Notes: generated by a model from the sequence alone, not told the origin. A stretch of DNA of 64,000 bases from CAYVGO01 sp964450725 (GCA_964450725.1 CAYVGO010000006.1:1-64000); one strand, 5' to 3'; shown: positions 29,189 to 38,798, counted from the first letter of the stretch. Numbers and translations: made by a program.

Positions 29189-29531
29189 GTACCTAATTCA
29201 AAATAAAAAGAAAACAAATGTACGAGTTTTTTTTGAATAATCTGTAGAGTGATAGAACGGCTTAATTGTTTTGAAATATAGAAGGATTTTAATTTATGTC
29301 CCATTTTTGTTATACTTTTGGGAAAAAGATGACGTTGAAAATATTGAATTTACACTAAAATTTAGATTGTAAAAATGCCGAAAAAATGAACCATAAAGAA
29401 GTTAACTTTCGTAAATATTGTTATGGATTATACCAAACGATATTTTTCTCCGTTTACTTATTAAGCAACAAGTATGTAATGGAAGTTTGCAACGCCATTA
29501 CACTCAATTTTGTTTTTAAAATTATTTATAT
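29189..29531. other. Intergenic region between tsaB and the T9SS cargo gene
   Basis: This 343-base AT-rich gap separates two divergent genes. It holds TACATTTG on the minus strand (29222-29215), a -7 box for tsaB 26 bases from its start. On the plus strand TACTTTTG (29313-29320) fits the -7 pattern but lacks a -33 box and is over 200 bases from the next gene. A 7-bp inverted repeat (29476-29482 with 29495-29501) lies 30 bases before the cargo start codon and could be an operator or leader hairpin. No gene or RNA is recognisable. Confidence 0.45.
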
Positions 29532-31094
29532 ATGAAATCTTTTTTTACTTTTATTAGCGTATTGCTTTTTTGTTTTATCAGCCAATCTTTTTTATTTGCT
29601 CAGGACTTTCAGGTGACAATCATCACTCCATCAAATGGTCAAATAGAGGTATTTAATGGAGGAACTTTGGTTACCTCAGGCGAGAATATTGCCATTAATA
29701 CAGAGTTAACTATTCGTACTACTCCAAACGAAGGTTATCAATTACGTCAAATTTTAGTCAACGGCTCTCCTCTAATCACCAATCCGTATGTTATTACCGA
29801 AGAGGTGATCATTTCGGCTGAATTTGCAGAAACTCCCCCTGCTCAAAATTTTACAGTAACAATAACTCCTCCAACCAATGGATTACTTGAAATCTTTAAT
29901 GGAGAAACTTTGATTAATTCTGGAGAGATGGTTCCTGAAAATACAGAATTAACCATTGTGGCATCTCCTGATCCAGGTTATCGACTGCATCAAATCTTTG
30001 TGAATGATAATCTCATAGAGGGAAACATTTATATTCTGTCTCAAAACATTACTGTTTCTGCAGAATTTGTAGAGGCACTCTACGCTGAATTGACCATTGA
30101 GCGCCCGACCAATGGAAAGTTTATAATTGAATACATAAAAGATGGGGTTGACTTACAAGAGACTATTAGCAACACTTCATTAGCAGAAACATTTATTAGT
30201 GTAGATGAGGGAACAGAGGTATCTGTCAAAGCAATAGGAAACTTGAATTACAGTTTAAGAAATTGGACTAATGATTTTTCGGATAACGGTAATATAAATC
30301 CATTACTTTTTCCAATCAGTGGTCAAAAAAGGTTAGGAGGTAATTTTGCCGCCTCACCAATATTAACAATTCCTAAACCTGCCAATGGTCAAATCGAAAT
30401 TTCTTACATTAAGCAAGGAGATGTGCAAAATGATGTATTTTCAAGTGATGCATTAGAGTCAAATCTGCAATTAAGAGTGGATATTGGCACTCTTGTAGAG
30501 TTAACCGCAGTAACCAATAGTGATTTTCAATTTATAGAATGGAAAGGAGATTTTCCTGACACTCAGAAAACAATTATTTTTATGATGAATGAAACAAGTG
30601 TTTTGGTTGAAGCAATATTTTTTCCAATAGGTGCAGAAATTCAGGTTTTATTAGATAGAATACTTGCTGTTACAAATAAAAACAATTCAGATGTACTAAA
30701 AAATGCTCAATATATATGGTCTAGAAATGGTAATAAATTGACATCTAACGTATCTGAACCATATGTTGAAGTTGGAAATCCAATTCCTACAGGGGAATAT
30801 ACTGTAAATATTGTGTTTCCAAATAAAACTCAAGTTACATTAAGGCGTTCTTTTGGCACAGCAACTAATGTCTATCCTAATCCGGTTGCAAAAAATCGTC
30901 CTGTCACAATTTTATCCGAAAATGTTCAAGAATTGACTTGTGAAGTATATACTATTACCGGCAATAAAATAAATGCTTCAATAACTCCGATGGAAAAAGG
31001 ATTTAGTATATCAGGTATTGCTAACCAAGGCACATACTTTGTGCACCTGAAAGATAAAAACAGTACAAGTGTGTTAAAATTTACAGTTCAATAA
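29532..31094 (+). CDS. T9SS cargo protein with InlB-like repeats and type A sorting domain
   Basis: The 520-residue protein has a signal peptide (about residues 1-23, ending LFAQ). Four divergent InlB-B-type repeats follow (about residues 25-98, 100-172, 175-265 and 268-350), each opening with a T-I/V-x-x-P-x-N-G-x-I/L-E/F core and ending with a strand such as VTISAEF. The last 75 residues form a type A C-terminal sorting domain (VYPNPVAKNRPVTIL, then TYFVHLKDKN and a final V-L-K-F-T-V-Q). The domain targets proteins through the T9SS to the cell surface, where it is removed. Function is probably adhesive or structural. A barrel gene follows 63 bases downstream. Confidence 0.85.
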   Translation: MKSFFTFISVLLFCFISQSFLFAQDFQVTIITPSNGQIEVFNGGTLVTSGENIAINTELTIRTTPNEGYQLRQILVNGSPLITNPYVITEEVIISAEFAETPPAQNFTVTITPPTNGLLEIFNGETLINSGEMVPENTELTIVASPDPGYRLHQIFVNDNLIEGNIYILSQNITVSAEFVEALYAELTIERPTNGKFIIEYIKDGVDLQETISNTSLAETFISVDEGTEVSVKAIGNLNYSLRNWTNDFSDNGNINPLLFPISGQKRLGGNFAASPILTIPKPANGQIEISYIKQGDVQNDVFSSDALESNLQLRVDIGTLVELTAVTNSDFQFIEWKGDFPDTQKTIIFMMNETSVLVEAIFFPIGAEIQVLLDRILAVTNKNNSDVLKNAQYIWSRNGNKLTSNVSEPYVEVGNPIPTGEYTVNIVFPNKTQVTLRRSFGTATNVYPNPVAKNRPVTILSENVQELTCEVYTITGNKINASITPMEKGFSISGIANQGTYFVHLKDKNSTSVLKFTVQ

Positions 31095-31157
31095 TATATT
31101 CATTGAATATATTGTCTTATTCAGGTTTACTGTAACTTAAAATTAAATTATTCATAT

Positions 31158-32798
31158 ATGAAAAAAGTTCTATTTATAATTATATTTTTTACATCTTCTC
31201 TTCTAATTGTGTTTCGCACGATTGCCGATGAAAACATTCGCATAACTCCCAAACAACAAAAAGAAAAGAAAAACGAAGGTTTATATAAAAGTCAGTTATC
31301 ACTTTACCTCATGCCAGGTTATTCTCAATTGGGATATAGTACACCTAGTGGTATAAAAAGTTCCGGAAGTTTTTCCTTTGGAGGTGGAATCGGATATACA
31401 TTTTGGTTTAATAAATATATTGGTTTAGGGACTGGCTTACAGTTGAATTATTATAATGGGAAAATAAAATTATCCCCATATTCAGATGTTCTTAAAGGTG
31501 TTGATAATAGTGATGGTGTTCAAAATCAATATATTCTAACGCAAACAATTAATGGTACTGAACAGCAGAGGGTAACTTATTTTGAAATTCCATTACTTTT
31601 GAATTTTGCAATTCCATTAGCTTCTAAATTAGATTTTGTAGTAAATGTTGGAGGTAGCGTTGGCTTTAATATGCTTGAGAGCAATAAAATGGGTGATGGT
31701 AATTATCAACGTATGATTTCTTTTCCTGGTATTAATGTCAATATTACCACTTCAGAAAGTTTACATTTAGGTACATTTACAAAGTTTTCAAACTCTCCTA
31801 AACAATTTACGACCAATTTTTCGGTAATTGGAGACCTTGGATTAAAATTTAAACTTACAGATAGAACTCATTTAGCAGTTTTATTTACCGCTGGTTATGG
31901 TTTAAGCAGTGTAAAAGCACAAAATTTACCTTTTGTGTCTATAGATAAATATAGAGGAATTACATCAACACAACGCGTTGAAAATATCAACACCTTATCC
32001 ATGGGTGGAAAAATAGCATTAAATATTGGATTAGGAAAAACTAAAAAGAAACAAGATATTCAAAGTGAAAGCGAATATGATTTTCCTCTAAATTATACGG
32101 TTCCAATCCAAGAACCAGTGACACAATCACAATTTGTTGAAGAAAAACAACCGAAATTAGAACCTGTAGTACAACCCAAGATTACACCAGAAGAAGAACG
32201 TCAACAAAAAATAGCAGAACTAAAACCGTTGCTAAAACAATTAGAACAAATTATAGCAACTAAAAAACCTAAATTCGGAAACGGCTCTAAAGATTTAACA
32301 TTTGAAGTACAGAATATTTTTACTAAGGCTTCTGAACTTATCAATGCAACAAAAGTTCCTGTAGTTATTGTTTGTCAATCTTGTAAACAATCAACACCTA
32401 AGGCAAACAAAGTGGTTGGAGGAAGACGAGCACAATTAATTAAAAAATCATTTTTAGATTTTAACGCTGAAAACACTTACATCAGAATAAAAGTTGTAAA
32501 ATGCAAAACAATTAAAACAGAAGGAAAGATTTCATTCTTAGTCGTAGAAGGAGGAGAATTGAAGAATGTACAATCTAAATCTACAGACAAAAAGAAGAGT
32601 ACAGTAAAAAAACAAGGTGCAAAGAAAAATGTAACATCAACTGGAAATAATGTCAAAAAGAAAACAAATGTACAAAAGAAAAACACTTCGGGTGGAAAGA
32701 AAAATATAGCACCACAAAATAAAAAAAATATTAAAAAGAAATCAAAGCCTACAGAACGCTCAAATTCTTCAACCTCAATTAAGTTTAGCGATATGTAG
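31158..32798 (+). CDS. OmpA-like barrel protein with a lysine-rich C-terminal tail
   Basis: The 546-residue protein has a signal peptide (about 1-24) and an eight-stranded barrel (about 40-300; LSLYLMPGYSQLGYS to SMGGKIALNIGLG). A proline/glutamate-rich linker follows (about 310-350). A divergent OmpA-like domain (about 360-465) has VVIVCQSCKQSTPKANKVVG then RRAQLIKKSFLDF, where the usual H-T-D and the Asp/Arg pair for peptidoglycan binding are lost. The last 80 residues contain 23 lysines and few acidic residues. The tail should lie in the periplasm and could bind peptidoglycan or another polyanion. I know no named homologue. A terminator follows. Confidence 0.75.
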   Translation: MKKVLFIIIFFTSSLLIVFRTIADENIRITPKQQKEKKNEGLYKSQLSLYLMPGYSQLGYSTPSGIKSSGSFSFGGGIGYTFWFNKYIGLGTGLQLNYYNGKIKLSPYSDVLKGVDNSDGVQNQYILTQTINGTEQQRVTYFEIPLLLNFAIPLASKLDFVVNVGGSVGFNMLESNKMGDGNYQRMISFPGINVNITTSESLHLGTFTKFSNSPKQFTTNFSVIGDLGLKFKLTDRTHLAVLFTAGYGLSSVKAQNLPFVSIDKYRGITSTQRVENINTLSMGGKIALNIGLGKTKKKQDIQSESEYDFPLNYTVPIQEPVTQSQFVEEKQPKLEPVVQPKITPEEERQQKIAELKPLLKQLEQIIATKKPKFGNGSKDLTFEVQNIFTKASELINATKVPVVIVCQSCKQSTPKANKVVGGRRAQLIKKSFLDFNAENTYIRIKVVKCKTIKTEGKISFLVVEGGELKNVQSKSTDKKKSTVKKQGAKKNVTSTGNNVKKKTNVQKKNTSGGKKNIAPQNKKNIKKKSKPTERSNSSTSIKFSDM

Positions 32799-32823
32799 TA
32801 GTCAAAAAAAACAACTTGAATAA

Positions 32824-32860
32824 TAAAATGTGGTAGTTCTCTCTGAAATGCCACATTTTA
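32824..32860 (+). terminator. Terminator after the lysine-tail barrel gene
   Basis: A perfect 10-bp stem pairs 32824-32833 with 32851-32860 (arm TAAAATGTGG), with a 17-base loop, followed by TGTTTTAAT. Confidence 0.75.
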
Positions 32861-32884
32861 TGTTTTAATATCATATAAAAATAC

Positions 32885-32892
32885 TATCTTTG
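32885..32892 (+). promoter_or_regulatory. -7 element upstream of the CoA transferase gene
   Basis: TATCTTTG matches the TAnnTTTG consensus and ends 34 bases before the start codon. No clear -33 box is seen at the expected distance. Confidence 0.5.
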
Positions 32893-32926
32893 TCCTTATT
32901 TCTAAAAATATAATTTCTATATCAGT

Positions 32927-34402
32927 ATGAGTTACAAAATATTAACACCAGAAGAAGCCGCATTAACTATTCATCACGACGAAGTGATTGGTGTGAGTGG
33001 CTTTACACCTGCGGGAGACCCTAAATTAATACCCGGAGCAATTGCTCAGCGAGCAGAACAATTGCATGCAATAGGAGAACCTTTTCAAATTACACTTTTC
33101 ACAGGAGCTTCTACTGGAGATTATTGTGATGGAGTTTTAGCGAGAGCAAAAGCCATTAAATTAAGGATGCCGTATCAAAGTAATGAATCTTTGAGAAAAG
33201 CCATCAATAATGGTGAAGTTGCTTACCAAGACATTCATCTTTCTCACATGCCACAATTAGTTCGATATGGATTTCTTCCAAAAATAACAACGGCCATTGT
33301 TGAGGCTATAGAAGTTACTAATGACGGTAAAATATATTTATCAACGGCCGGAGGATCTTCTGCAACCTACTTGGAGCAAGCGGATAAAATTTTGGTTGAA
33401 ATTAATAGTACTGTACCTCGAGAGATTATGGAAATGCACGATGTATATGTTCCAGCATCTCCACCTAATAGACAACCTATTCCCATTAATAAAGTAAGCG
33501 ATAAAGTAGGCACAAACTACGTACAAGTTGATCCGAACAAAATTATAGGCATTGTAAAGTCTAATGTTCCTAACGGGGCTTCGCCATTCCGCACGCCTGG
33601 AGAAGAAGAGCAAACTATTGCTATGCATGCGGTAGAGTTCTTCTTGCATGAACGTAAAAAAGGAAGATTACCCAAAGGGTTGCCGTTTCAGTCTGGAGTG
33701 GGAAATGTTGCCAATGCCGTGTTGTCTTGTTTCGCTACGCACAAGGATTTTGACCCAATAGAGATGTACACAGAAGTATTACAAGATTCTTTATTTGAAT
33801 TAATAGACAATGATCGTTTGATAACAGCATCTGGATGTTCTTTAACTATTTCGGCAGAAGGTTTTGAAAAGTTGAGAAAAAATATTGATGTATTAAAGAA
33901 AAAGATTATTCTTCGTCAACAAGAAATTTCAAACCATCCTGAAATTATTAGAAGGTTAGGAATTATAACCATGAATACCCCCATAGAAGTAGATATTTAT
34001 GGAAATATAAATTCTACAACAGTTATGGGAACAAAAATGATGAATGGAATCGGTGGTAGTGGGGATTTTACAAGAAATGCTTACTTGTCATTGTTTATGA
34101 CCCCTTCAACTGCGAAAAATGGAGACATATCTTCTATCGTTCCGATGGTAACTCATGTTGATCATAATGAACATTCTGTAGGAGTTATTATTACTGAACA
34201 AGGTGTTGCCGATTTAAGAGGATTAAGCCCTAAACAAAAAGTGAAATTGATTATTGACAATTGTGCTCATCCGGATTATAGACCAATTTTACATGATATA
34301 GCACAAGACTTTTTGAAAAATTCACAACATCAAACGCCGTTACTTTTAGATAGAACTTTTGAATTGCATAGAAAGTTTTTAAGTACCGGTAAAATGAAAT
34401 AA
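32927..34402 (+). CDS. Acetyl-CoA hydrolase/transferase family protein (succinate CoA transferase type)
   Basis: The 491-residue class I CoA transferase probably moves CoA between succinyl-CoA or another acyl-CoA and acetate, linking fermentation products to ATP yield. Hallmarks are GVSGFTPAGDPKLIP near the N-terminus, ILVEINSTVPREIMEMHDVY, GVGNVANAVL, and MYTEVLQDSLFELI containing the likely catalytic Glu283. GIGGSGDFTRNAYLS and HSVGVIITEQGVADLRGLSP follow. Length and motif set fit the TIGR03458-type succinate CoA transferase. Exact substrates are not deducible. Confidence 0.88.
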   Translation: MSYKILTPEEAALTIHHDEVIGVSGFTPAGDPKLIPGAIAQRAEQLHAIGEPFQITLFTGASTGDYCDGVLARAKAIKLRMPYQSNESLRKAINNGEVAYQDIHLSHMPQLVRYGFLPKITTAIVEAIEVTNDGKIYLSTAGGSSATYLEQADKILVEINSTVPREIMEMHDVYVPASPPNRQPIPINKVSDKVGTNYVQVDPNKIIGIVKSNVPNGASPFRTPGEEEQTIAMHAVEFFLHERKKGRLPKGLPFQSGVGNVANAVLSCFATHKDFDPIEMYTEVLQDSLFELIDNDRLITASGCSLTISAEGFEKLRKNIDVLKKKIILRQQEISNHPEIIRRLGIITMNTPIEVDIYGNINSTTVMGTKMMNGIGGSGDFTRNAYLSLFMTPSTAKNGDISSIVPMVTHVDHNEHSVGVIITEQGVADLRGLSPKQKVKLIIDNCAHPDYRPILHDIAQDFLKNSQHQTPLLLDRTFELHRKFLSTGKMK

Positions 34403-34450
34403 TATCTGACTCTCTTTATTTTGTTTATGTCAATATAAATTTAAAACAGC

Positions 34451-35716
34451 ATGGTGTTAAAAAGAATGAAAATTTGTTTATCTGTCAGTCGTATTTTTCT
34501 TGGATTATTATTTGTGTTTTCAGGATTTGTAAAAGTAGTTGATCCATGGGGAACGGCGTATAAATTTACAGATTATTTCACAGCCTTTGGATGGGACTTT
34601 TTTTATGATTTTGCCTTGGTTTTTTCAGTCTTGTTATCGGTGGCAGAATTGTTGATAGGAATTTGCCTACTACTGAGATTAAAAATGAAAGTCACAACGA
34701 TGGCAGCACTCTCATTTATGGTGTTCTTTACACTATTAACACTATGGATTGCTTTGACGAATCCTGTTTCTGATTGCGGATGCTTTGGAGATGCTATTAA
34801 ATTAGGAAATTGGGAAACATTTATCAAAAATCTTATTATGTTGCCCATTGCAATATTTCTATTTACAAAACGTAATCATATTTCTCATTTTTCTACATCT
34901 GTCAAAGAGTGGATATATGTTTGCCTTTTCGGCTTGTACGGTGTAGGGATATCTGTTTATTCTTATCTTTACTTGCCAATCATAGACTTTTTACCTTATT
35001 ATATCGGGCAAAATATTCCCCAAGCAATGTCAATTCCCAAAGAAAAAGAAAATGATATTGATGTTTACGACATTACGTTAATTTATGAAAAAGATGGTGT
35101 TCAACATCATTTTACCCAAGATTCATTTATGAAATCTCAATTGTGGAGTGATACTACATGGAAATATGTTGATACAAAAACAGTACTTGTCAAAGAAGGA
35201 TACAAGCCTCCAATTGCACATTTGACTCTGAATACAGTTGAGGGAATAAATATTTTAGATTCGGTATTACACAGTGGAAATTTTTTCTGGGGAATTGTTC
35301 GCAATGCTAATAAACTCAATCAATCAGACCTTGAAAAGTTGGAAAAAATAGCCGTTTTTGCACAACAAAATAAGGTGGGATTTTACTTACTGACCTCTTC
35401 AGCATTAGATCAAATGCAGCAAAAGTTAAATGAATCCCAATGGAGTACTCCAATCTATTTTACTGATGATACAGAACTTAAAAGTATGTTGCGAGCTAAT
35501 GTCGGACTCATTTATATAAACCATGGAATTATTAGCGGAAAATGGTCAAATTACGAAATGCCAATCTTTAGTACATTAGAGGAAATTGATAATTTGTCTT
35601 TCAAAGCGAATAATAAACAAAATACAGATGTTCTGGTTGCAATACTCATTGGCGTTGTTTTATGGGTTGTAGTGTTTTCAATGGAACAACTTTATAAAAA
35701 ACATCGAAAGAACTAA
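34451..35716 (+). CDS. BT_3928-family membrane protein (DoxX/MauE domain)
   Basis: The 421-residue protein begins with a DoxX/MauE-like membrane domain (about residues 1-180) of five or so helices (SRIFLGLLFVFSGFVKVVDPWGTAYKF, SVAELLIGICLLL, TLWIALTNPVSDCGCFGDAI, WIYVCLFGLYGVGISVYSY). The DCGCFGD motif is the conserved cysteine signature of MauE-like proteins. The C-terminal region (about 200-390) resembles a degenerate thioredoxin fold without a CxxC, and a final transmembrane helix ends the protein. The family is common in Bacteroidales and may help disulfide or quinone-linked redox steps; its function is not proven. Confidence 0.8.
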   Translation: MVLKRMKICLSVSRIFLGLLFVFSGFVKVVDPWGTAYKFTDYFTAFGWDFFYDFALVFSVLLSVAELLIGICLLLRLKMKVTTMAALSFMVFFTLLTLWIALTNPVSDCGCFGDAIKLGNWETFIKNLIMLPIAIFLFTKRNHISHFSTSVKEWIYVCLFGLYGVGISVYSYLYLPIIDFLPYYIGQNIPQAMSIPKEKENDIDVYDITLIYEKDGVQHHFTQDSFMKSQLWSDTTWKYVDTKTVLVKEGYKPPIAHLTLNTVEGINILDSVLHSGNFFWGIVRNANKLNQSDLEKLEKIAVFAQQNKVGFYLLTSSALDQMQQKLNESQWSTPIYFTDDTELKSMLRANVGLIYINHGIISGKWSNYEMPIFSTLEEIDNLSFKANNKQNTDVLVAILIGVVLWVVVFSMEQLYKKHRKN

Positions 35717-35811
35717 AGGTTATTTGTTCAATTATAGCAATCATCAGAAAGTCACTAAGTAAAGATATATTTACACATTACGCTAACTTCGATTAATTCT
35801 GGTGAAAAACT

Positions 35812-36387
35812 TTACTTTTGAGTTGCAATTTTCTCAACTATTTTGGGGAAATATTGATATTCTAACTGATGAACTTTGTTAGCGATATCATCAGGAGTAT
35901 CATTAGTACTTATCGGACATGATGCTTGAAAAATTATATTACCTTCATCATAATTTTCATTCACATAGTGTATGGTGATCCCCGTTTCGGCCTCTTTATT
36001 CAACCATACAGTTTGATGAACATGTTCTCCATACATACCTTTACCTCCATATTTTGGTAGTAATGCGGGATGAATATTAATTATTCTTTGTGGGTATTGG
36101 ATAATTAAACTGCGAGGTATCAACCATAAGAATCCTGCCAGAACAATTAAATCAACGTCGTAATCATGTAATAAATTGATGATTTGAGTGGGATTACATA
36201 AATCAGATTTTGTTATAATCATTGTTGGAATACGATGCTCATCTGCAAACGAAAGAGCCGGAGAGTTTGGATTACTGGATATCAATAAACTTATATTGAT
36301 ATTTTGTTTTGTTGAAAAATAAGAAAAAAGATTTCTAAAATTACTTCCTGTTCCTGAGATGAAAATTGCTATATTGCTATTTGTCAT
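35812..36387 (-). CDS. purN: Phosphoribosylglycinamide formyltransferase
   Basis: The 191-residue enzyme transfers a formyl group from 10-formyl-THF to GAR in purine synthesis. Motifs are AIFISGTGSNFRNL at the start, VLAGFLWLIP, the catalytic NIHPALLPKYGGKGMYG, and HYVNENYDEGNII with the catalytic aspartate. A longer reading to 36486 would add 33 residues (KKFAAKLQRF...), but these do not match the family and would cross the acpP promoter, so I chose ATG 36387. A -7 box lies 33 bases upstream. It is divergent from acpP. Confidence 0.92.
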   Translation of the reverse strand: MTNSNIAIFISGTGSNFRNLFSYFSTKQNINISLLISSNPNSPALSFADEHRIPTMIITKSDLCNPTQIINLLHDYDVDLIVLAGFLWLIPRSLIIQYPQRIINIHPALLPKYGGKGMYGEHVHQTVWLNKEAETGITIHYVNENYDEGNIIFQASCPISTNDTPDDIANKVHQLEYQYFPKIVEKIATQK

Positions 36388-36419
36388 GATGTTATAAAAA
36401 ATATTGAAAAAATATTTCC

Positions 36420-36427
36420 CAAAAGTA
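36420..36427 (-). promoter_or_regulatory. -7 element of purN
   Basis: On the minus strand the sequence is TACTTTTG, matching TAnnTTTG, 32 bases before the chosen purN start. No clear -33 box is visible. Confidence 0.45.
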
Positions 36428-36450
36428 GTAAACTTATAGATAAATCTTTG

Positions 36451-36458
36451 TAATTTTG
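36451..36458 (+). promoter_or_regulatory. -7 element of the acpP operon
   Basis: TAATTTTG matches TAnnTTTG and ends 42 bases before acpP. It lies back to back with the purN -7 element, so the two promoters share about 40 bases. The -33 region is weak. Confidence 0.4.
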
Positions 36459-36500
36459 CCGCAAATTTTTTTAACCAATTATTCATTAAAAAATTAGATT

Positions 36501-36740
36501 ATGGCAGACATTGCATCAAGAGTAAAAGAAATTATTGCAGACAAGTTAGGCGTAGAAGCATCAGAAGTAGTTGAAAATGCTAGTTTTACAAATGATCTAG
36601 GAGCAGATTCCTTAGATACAGTAGAATTAATCATGGAACTAGAAAAAGAGTTTAATATACAAATCTCTGATGATAACGCTGAAAAGTTAGTAACTGTCGG
36701 AGATGCTATAGCATTCATTAAAAAGCATTCGGCACAATAA
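36501..36740 (+). CDS. acpP: Acyl carrier protein
   Basis: The 79-residue acidic protein carries growing acyl chains in fatty-acid synthesis. The phosphopantetheine attachment site is Ser37 in LGADSLDTVELIMELE. Four-helix ACP layout and length are typical. fabF starts 40 bases downstream, and a phosphopantetheinyl transferase able to activate ACP is encoded at the end of the same gene run. Confidence 0.97.
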   Translation: MADIASRVKEIIADKLGVEASEVVENASFTNDLGADSLDTVELIMELEKEFNIQISDDNAEKLVTVGDAIAFIKKHSAQ

Positions 36741-36780
36741 TTTCACCTTAAGTCGCACACGTGAACAAGAACTATAAATT

Positions 36781-38043
36781 ATGGATTTAAAAAGAGTAGT
36801 CATTACAGGAATCGGAACGATCAATCCCATAGGTAATAATATTAGCGAATATTTTGACAATCTTCTAAAAGGAGTGAGTGGTGCAAATATGATTACGCAC
36901 TTTGATGCTACTCTTTTTAAAACCAAATTTGCGTGTGAAGTAAAAAATTTTGACGTATCTAATTACGCCGACGCAATTGATAAAAAAGAGGCAAAACGAT
37001 TAGATTTATATTCTCAGTTTGCTTTAATTGCGGCACATGAAGCTTTGACGGATTCTAAGTTGGATTTATTGACTGAAGATTTAGATGAAATTGGTGTTAT
37101 TTGGGCTTCAGGTATTGGTGGAATGAATACGTTTTATCAAGAAGTCGTGAGTTTTGTAGAAGGTGGAAAAGTTCCAAGATATAGTCCGTTTTTTGTTCCA
37201 AAAATGATTTCGGATATTGCTGCCGGACATATTTCTATGAAATACGGTTTACGAGGACCTAATTACGCGACAGTTTCAGCATGTGCGTCTTCAACACATG
37301 CTATGATTGATGCTTTTAATTTAATTAGGATGGGAAAAGCCAATGTAATTCTTACCGGAGGTTCGGAGGCTACAATTAATGAACCAGGAATTGGTGGATT
37401 TAATGCTATGCACGCCTTATCTACAAATAATGATTCTTATTTAACCGCTTCTCGTCCTTTTGATAAAACAAGAGATGGATTTGTGATGGGAGAAGGTGGT
37501 GGCGGATTGGTGCTTGAAGAATATGAGCATGCTATCAAAAGAGGGGCTAAAATTTATGCAGAAGTTGTTGGAGGTGCTATGACGGCAGATGCACATCATT
37601 TGACTGCCCCACATCCTGAAGGTTTAGGAGCAAGGGCTGTAATGTTGAAAACATTGAAGGATGCCAATATTACACCAGATAAAGTAGACTATGTTAATGT
37701 GCATGGTACTTCTACTCCTTTAGGGGATATTGCTGAACTTTTAGCGGTAAAAGGAGTGTTTGGAGATCATGCTTATAAACTTAATATTAGTGCCACAAAA
37801 TCAATGACTGGTCATTTATTAGGAGCAACTGGTGCTATAGAGGCAATTGCTTGTATTTGTGCTTTAGAAAAACAAGTTATTCCTCCTACAATTAATTTTG
37901 AGCATGAGGATCCAGAAATTGATTATAAATTGAATTTGACCCTAAATAAAGCACAAGAACGTAAAGTCGAATATGCTATCAGCAATACTTTCGGCTTTGG
38001 AGGACATAATTCTTCTATTCTTTTGAAAAAATATAAATCTTAA
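36781..38043 (+). CDS. fabF: 3-oxoacyl-ACP synthase II
   Basis: The 420-residue condensing enzyme elongates acyl-ACP with malonyl-ACP. The catalytic triad is Cys168 in VSACASSTHA, His in VNVHGTSTPLGD and His in SATKSMTGHLLGATG. The C-terminal SNTFGFGGHNSSILL is typical. Its stop codon overlaps the rnc start (TAATG), and acpP lies just upstream, the common acpP-fabF-rnc order. Confidence 0.96.
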   Translation: MDLKRVVITGIGTINPIGNNISEYFDNLLKGVSGANMITHFDATLFKTKFACEVKNFDVSNYADAIDKKEAKRLDLYSQFALIAAHEALTDSKLDLLTEDLDEIGVIWASGIGGMNTFYQEVVSFVEGGKVPRYSPFFVPKMISDIAAGHISMKYGLRGPNYATVSACASSTHAMIDAFNLIRMGKANVILTGGSEATINEPGIGGFNAMHALSTNNDSYLTASRPFDKTRDGFVMGEGGGGLVLEEYEHAIKRGAKIYAEVVGGAMTADAHHLTAPHPEGLGARAVMLKTLKDANITPDKVDYVNVHGTSTPLGDIAELLAVKGVFGDHAYKLNISATKSMTGHLLGATGAIEAIACICALEKQVIPPTINFEHEDPEIDYKLNLTLNKAQERKVEYAISNTFGFGGHNSSILLKKYKS

Positions 38044-38798
38044 TGTTATTTCCTTATTTAAGGAGATATTATCGGTCGCTTTCCATTGAAGATAAAGCAT
38101 ACTTTCGTAAGTTACGGGGCATGCTTTTTTTTGTACCCAAAAATATTGCTTATTATAAAATAGCCTTTACTCATGCTTCTTGTGGGATGAAGGATAAAAA
38201 GAAACTTCAAAATAATGAAAGATTGGAGTTTTTAGGTGATGCTATTTTGACAGCAGTTGTTTCTGATTATCTATATCACGCTTTTCCAAATGAACGTGAG
38301 GGATTTCTCACGCAAGTTAGGTCTAAATATGTAAGTAGAATTACATTGTGTAAGTTTGCTAAGGAGATAGGACTTCAAAACTTTATTTGCTATCATTCAC
38401 GAAACATAGATATTGAAGATTCCTCTATTTTAGGAAATGCGTTTGAGGCATTTATCGGAGCAATTTATTTAGATAAAGGCTATCATTTTACTCAGAAGTA
38501 CATTATAAAATATATTATTGAAGTACATCAACCTTCTGAAATGATAGAACTTGAGGTTGATTATAAGAGTAAGTTGATTGATTATTGTCAGAAAAATAAA
38601 ATTGGTTACTTCTTCAATACTGTGGAGAAAAGAGAATCTCACACTCAGATTTATCATACTTTTTTAATGATGAATGGGCAATGTGTCGGATATGGTAAGG
38701 AAAGAAATAAAAAAGCATCAGAACAGCAAGCTTCAAAACATGCATTATCAGATATAGGTTATGAACAATCCAATGATTATAACACCCATACAGATTAG
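38043..38798 (+). CDS. rnc: Ribonuclease III
   Basis: The 251-residue double-strand-specific endonuclease processes rRNA precursors and structured mRNAs. The RNase III signature NERLEFLGDAILTAVVSDYL lies at about residues 59-78, with the second acidic site in GNAFEAFIGAIYLDKGY. A double-stranded RNA-binding domain spans about 172-245 (DYKSKLIDYCQKN ... KKASEQQASKHAL). It overlaps the fabF stop by one base and the next gene by 38 bases. Confidence 0.95.
   Translation: MLFPYLRRYYRSLSIEDKAYFRKLRGMLFFVPKNIAYYKIAFTHASCGMKDKKKLQNNERLEFLGDAILTAVVSDYLYHAFPNEREGFLTQVRSKYVSRITLCKFAKEIGLQNFICYHSRNIDIEDSSILGNAFEAFIGAIYLDKGYHFTQKYIIKYIIEVHQPSEMIELEVDYKSKLIDYCQKNKIGYFFNTVEKRESHTQIYHTFLMMNGQCVGYGKERNKKASEQQASKHALSDIGYEQSNDYNTHTD

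Noticed and set aside
35757..35817. AAGTAAAG/CTTTACTT inverted repeat as a terminator between convergent genes
   Set aside because: Eight AT-rich base pairs with a 45-base loop, overlapping the purN stop, are not convincing.
36388..36486. N-terminal extension of purN (33 residues, basic)
   Set aside because: It crosses the purN -7 box and the acpP promoter, and PurN proteins begin at the IAIFISGTGSN strand.
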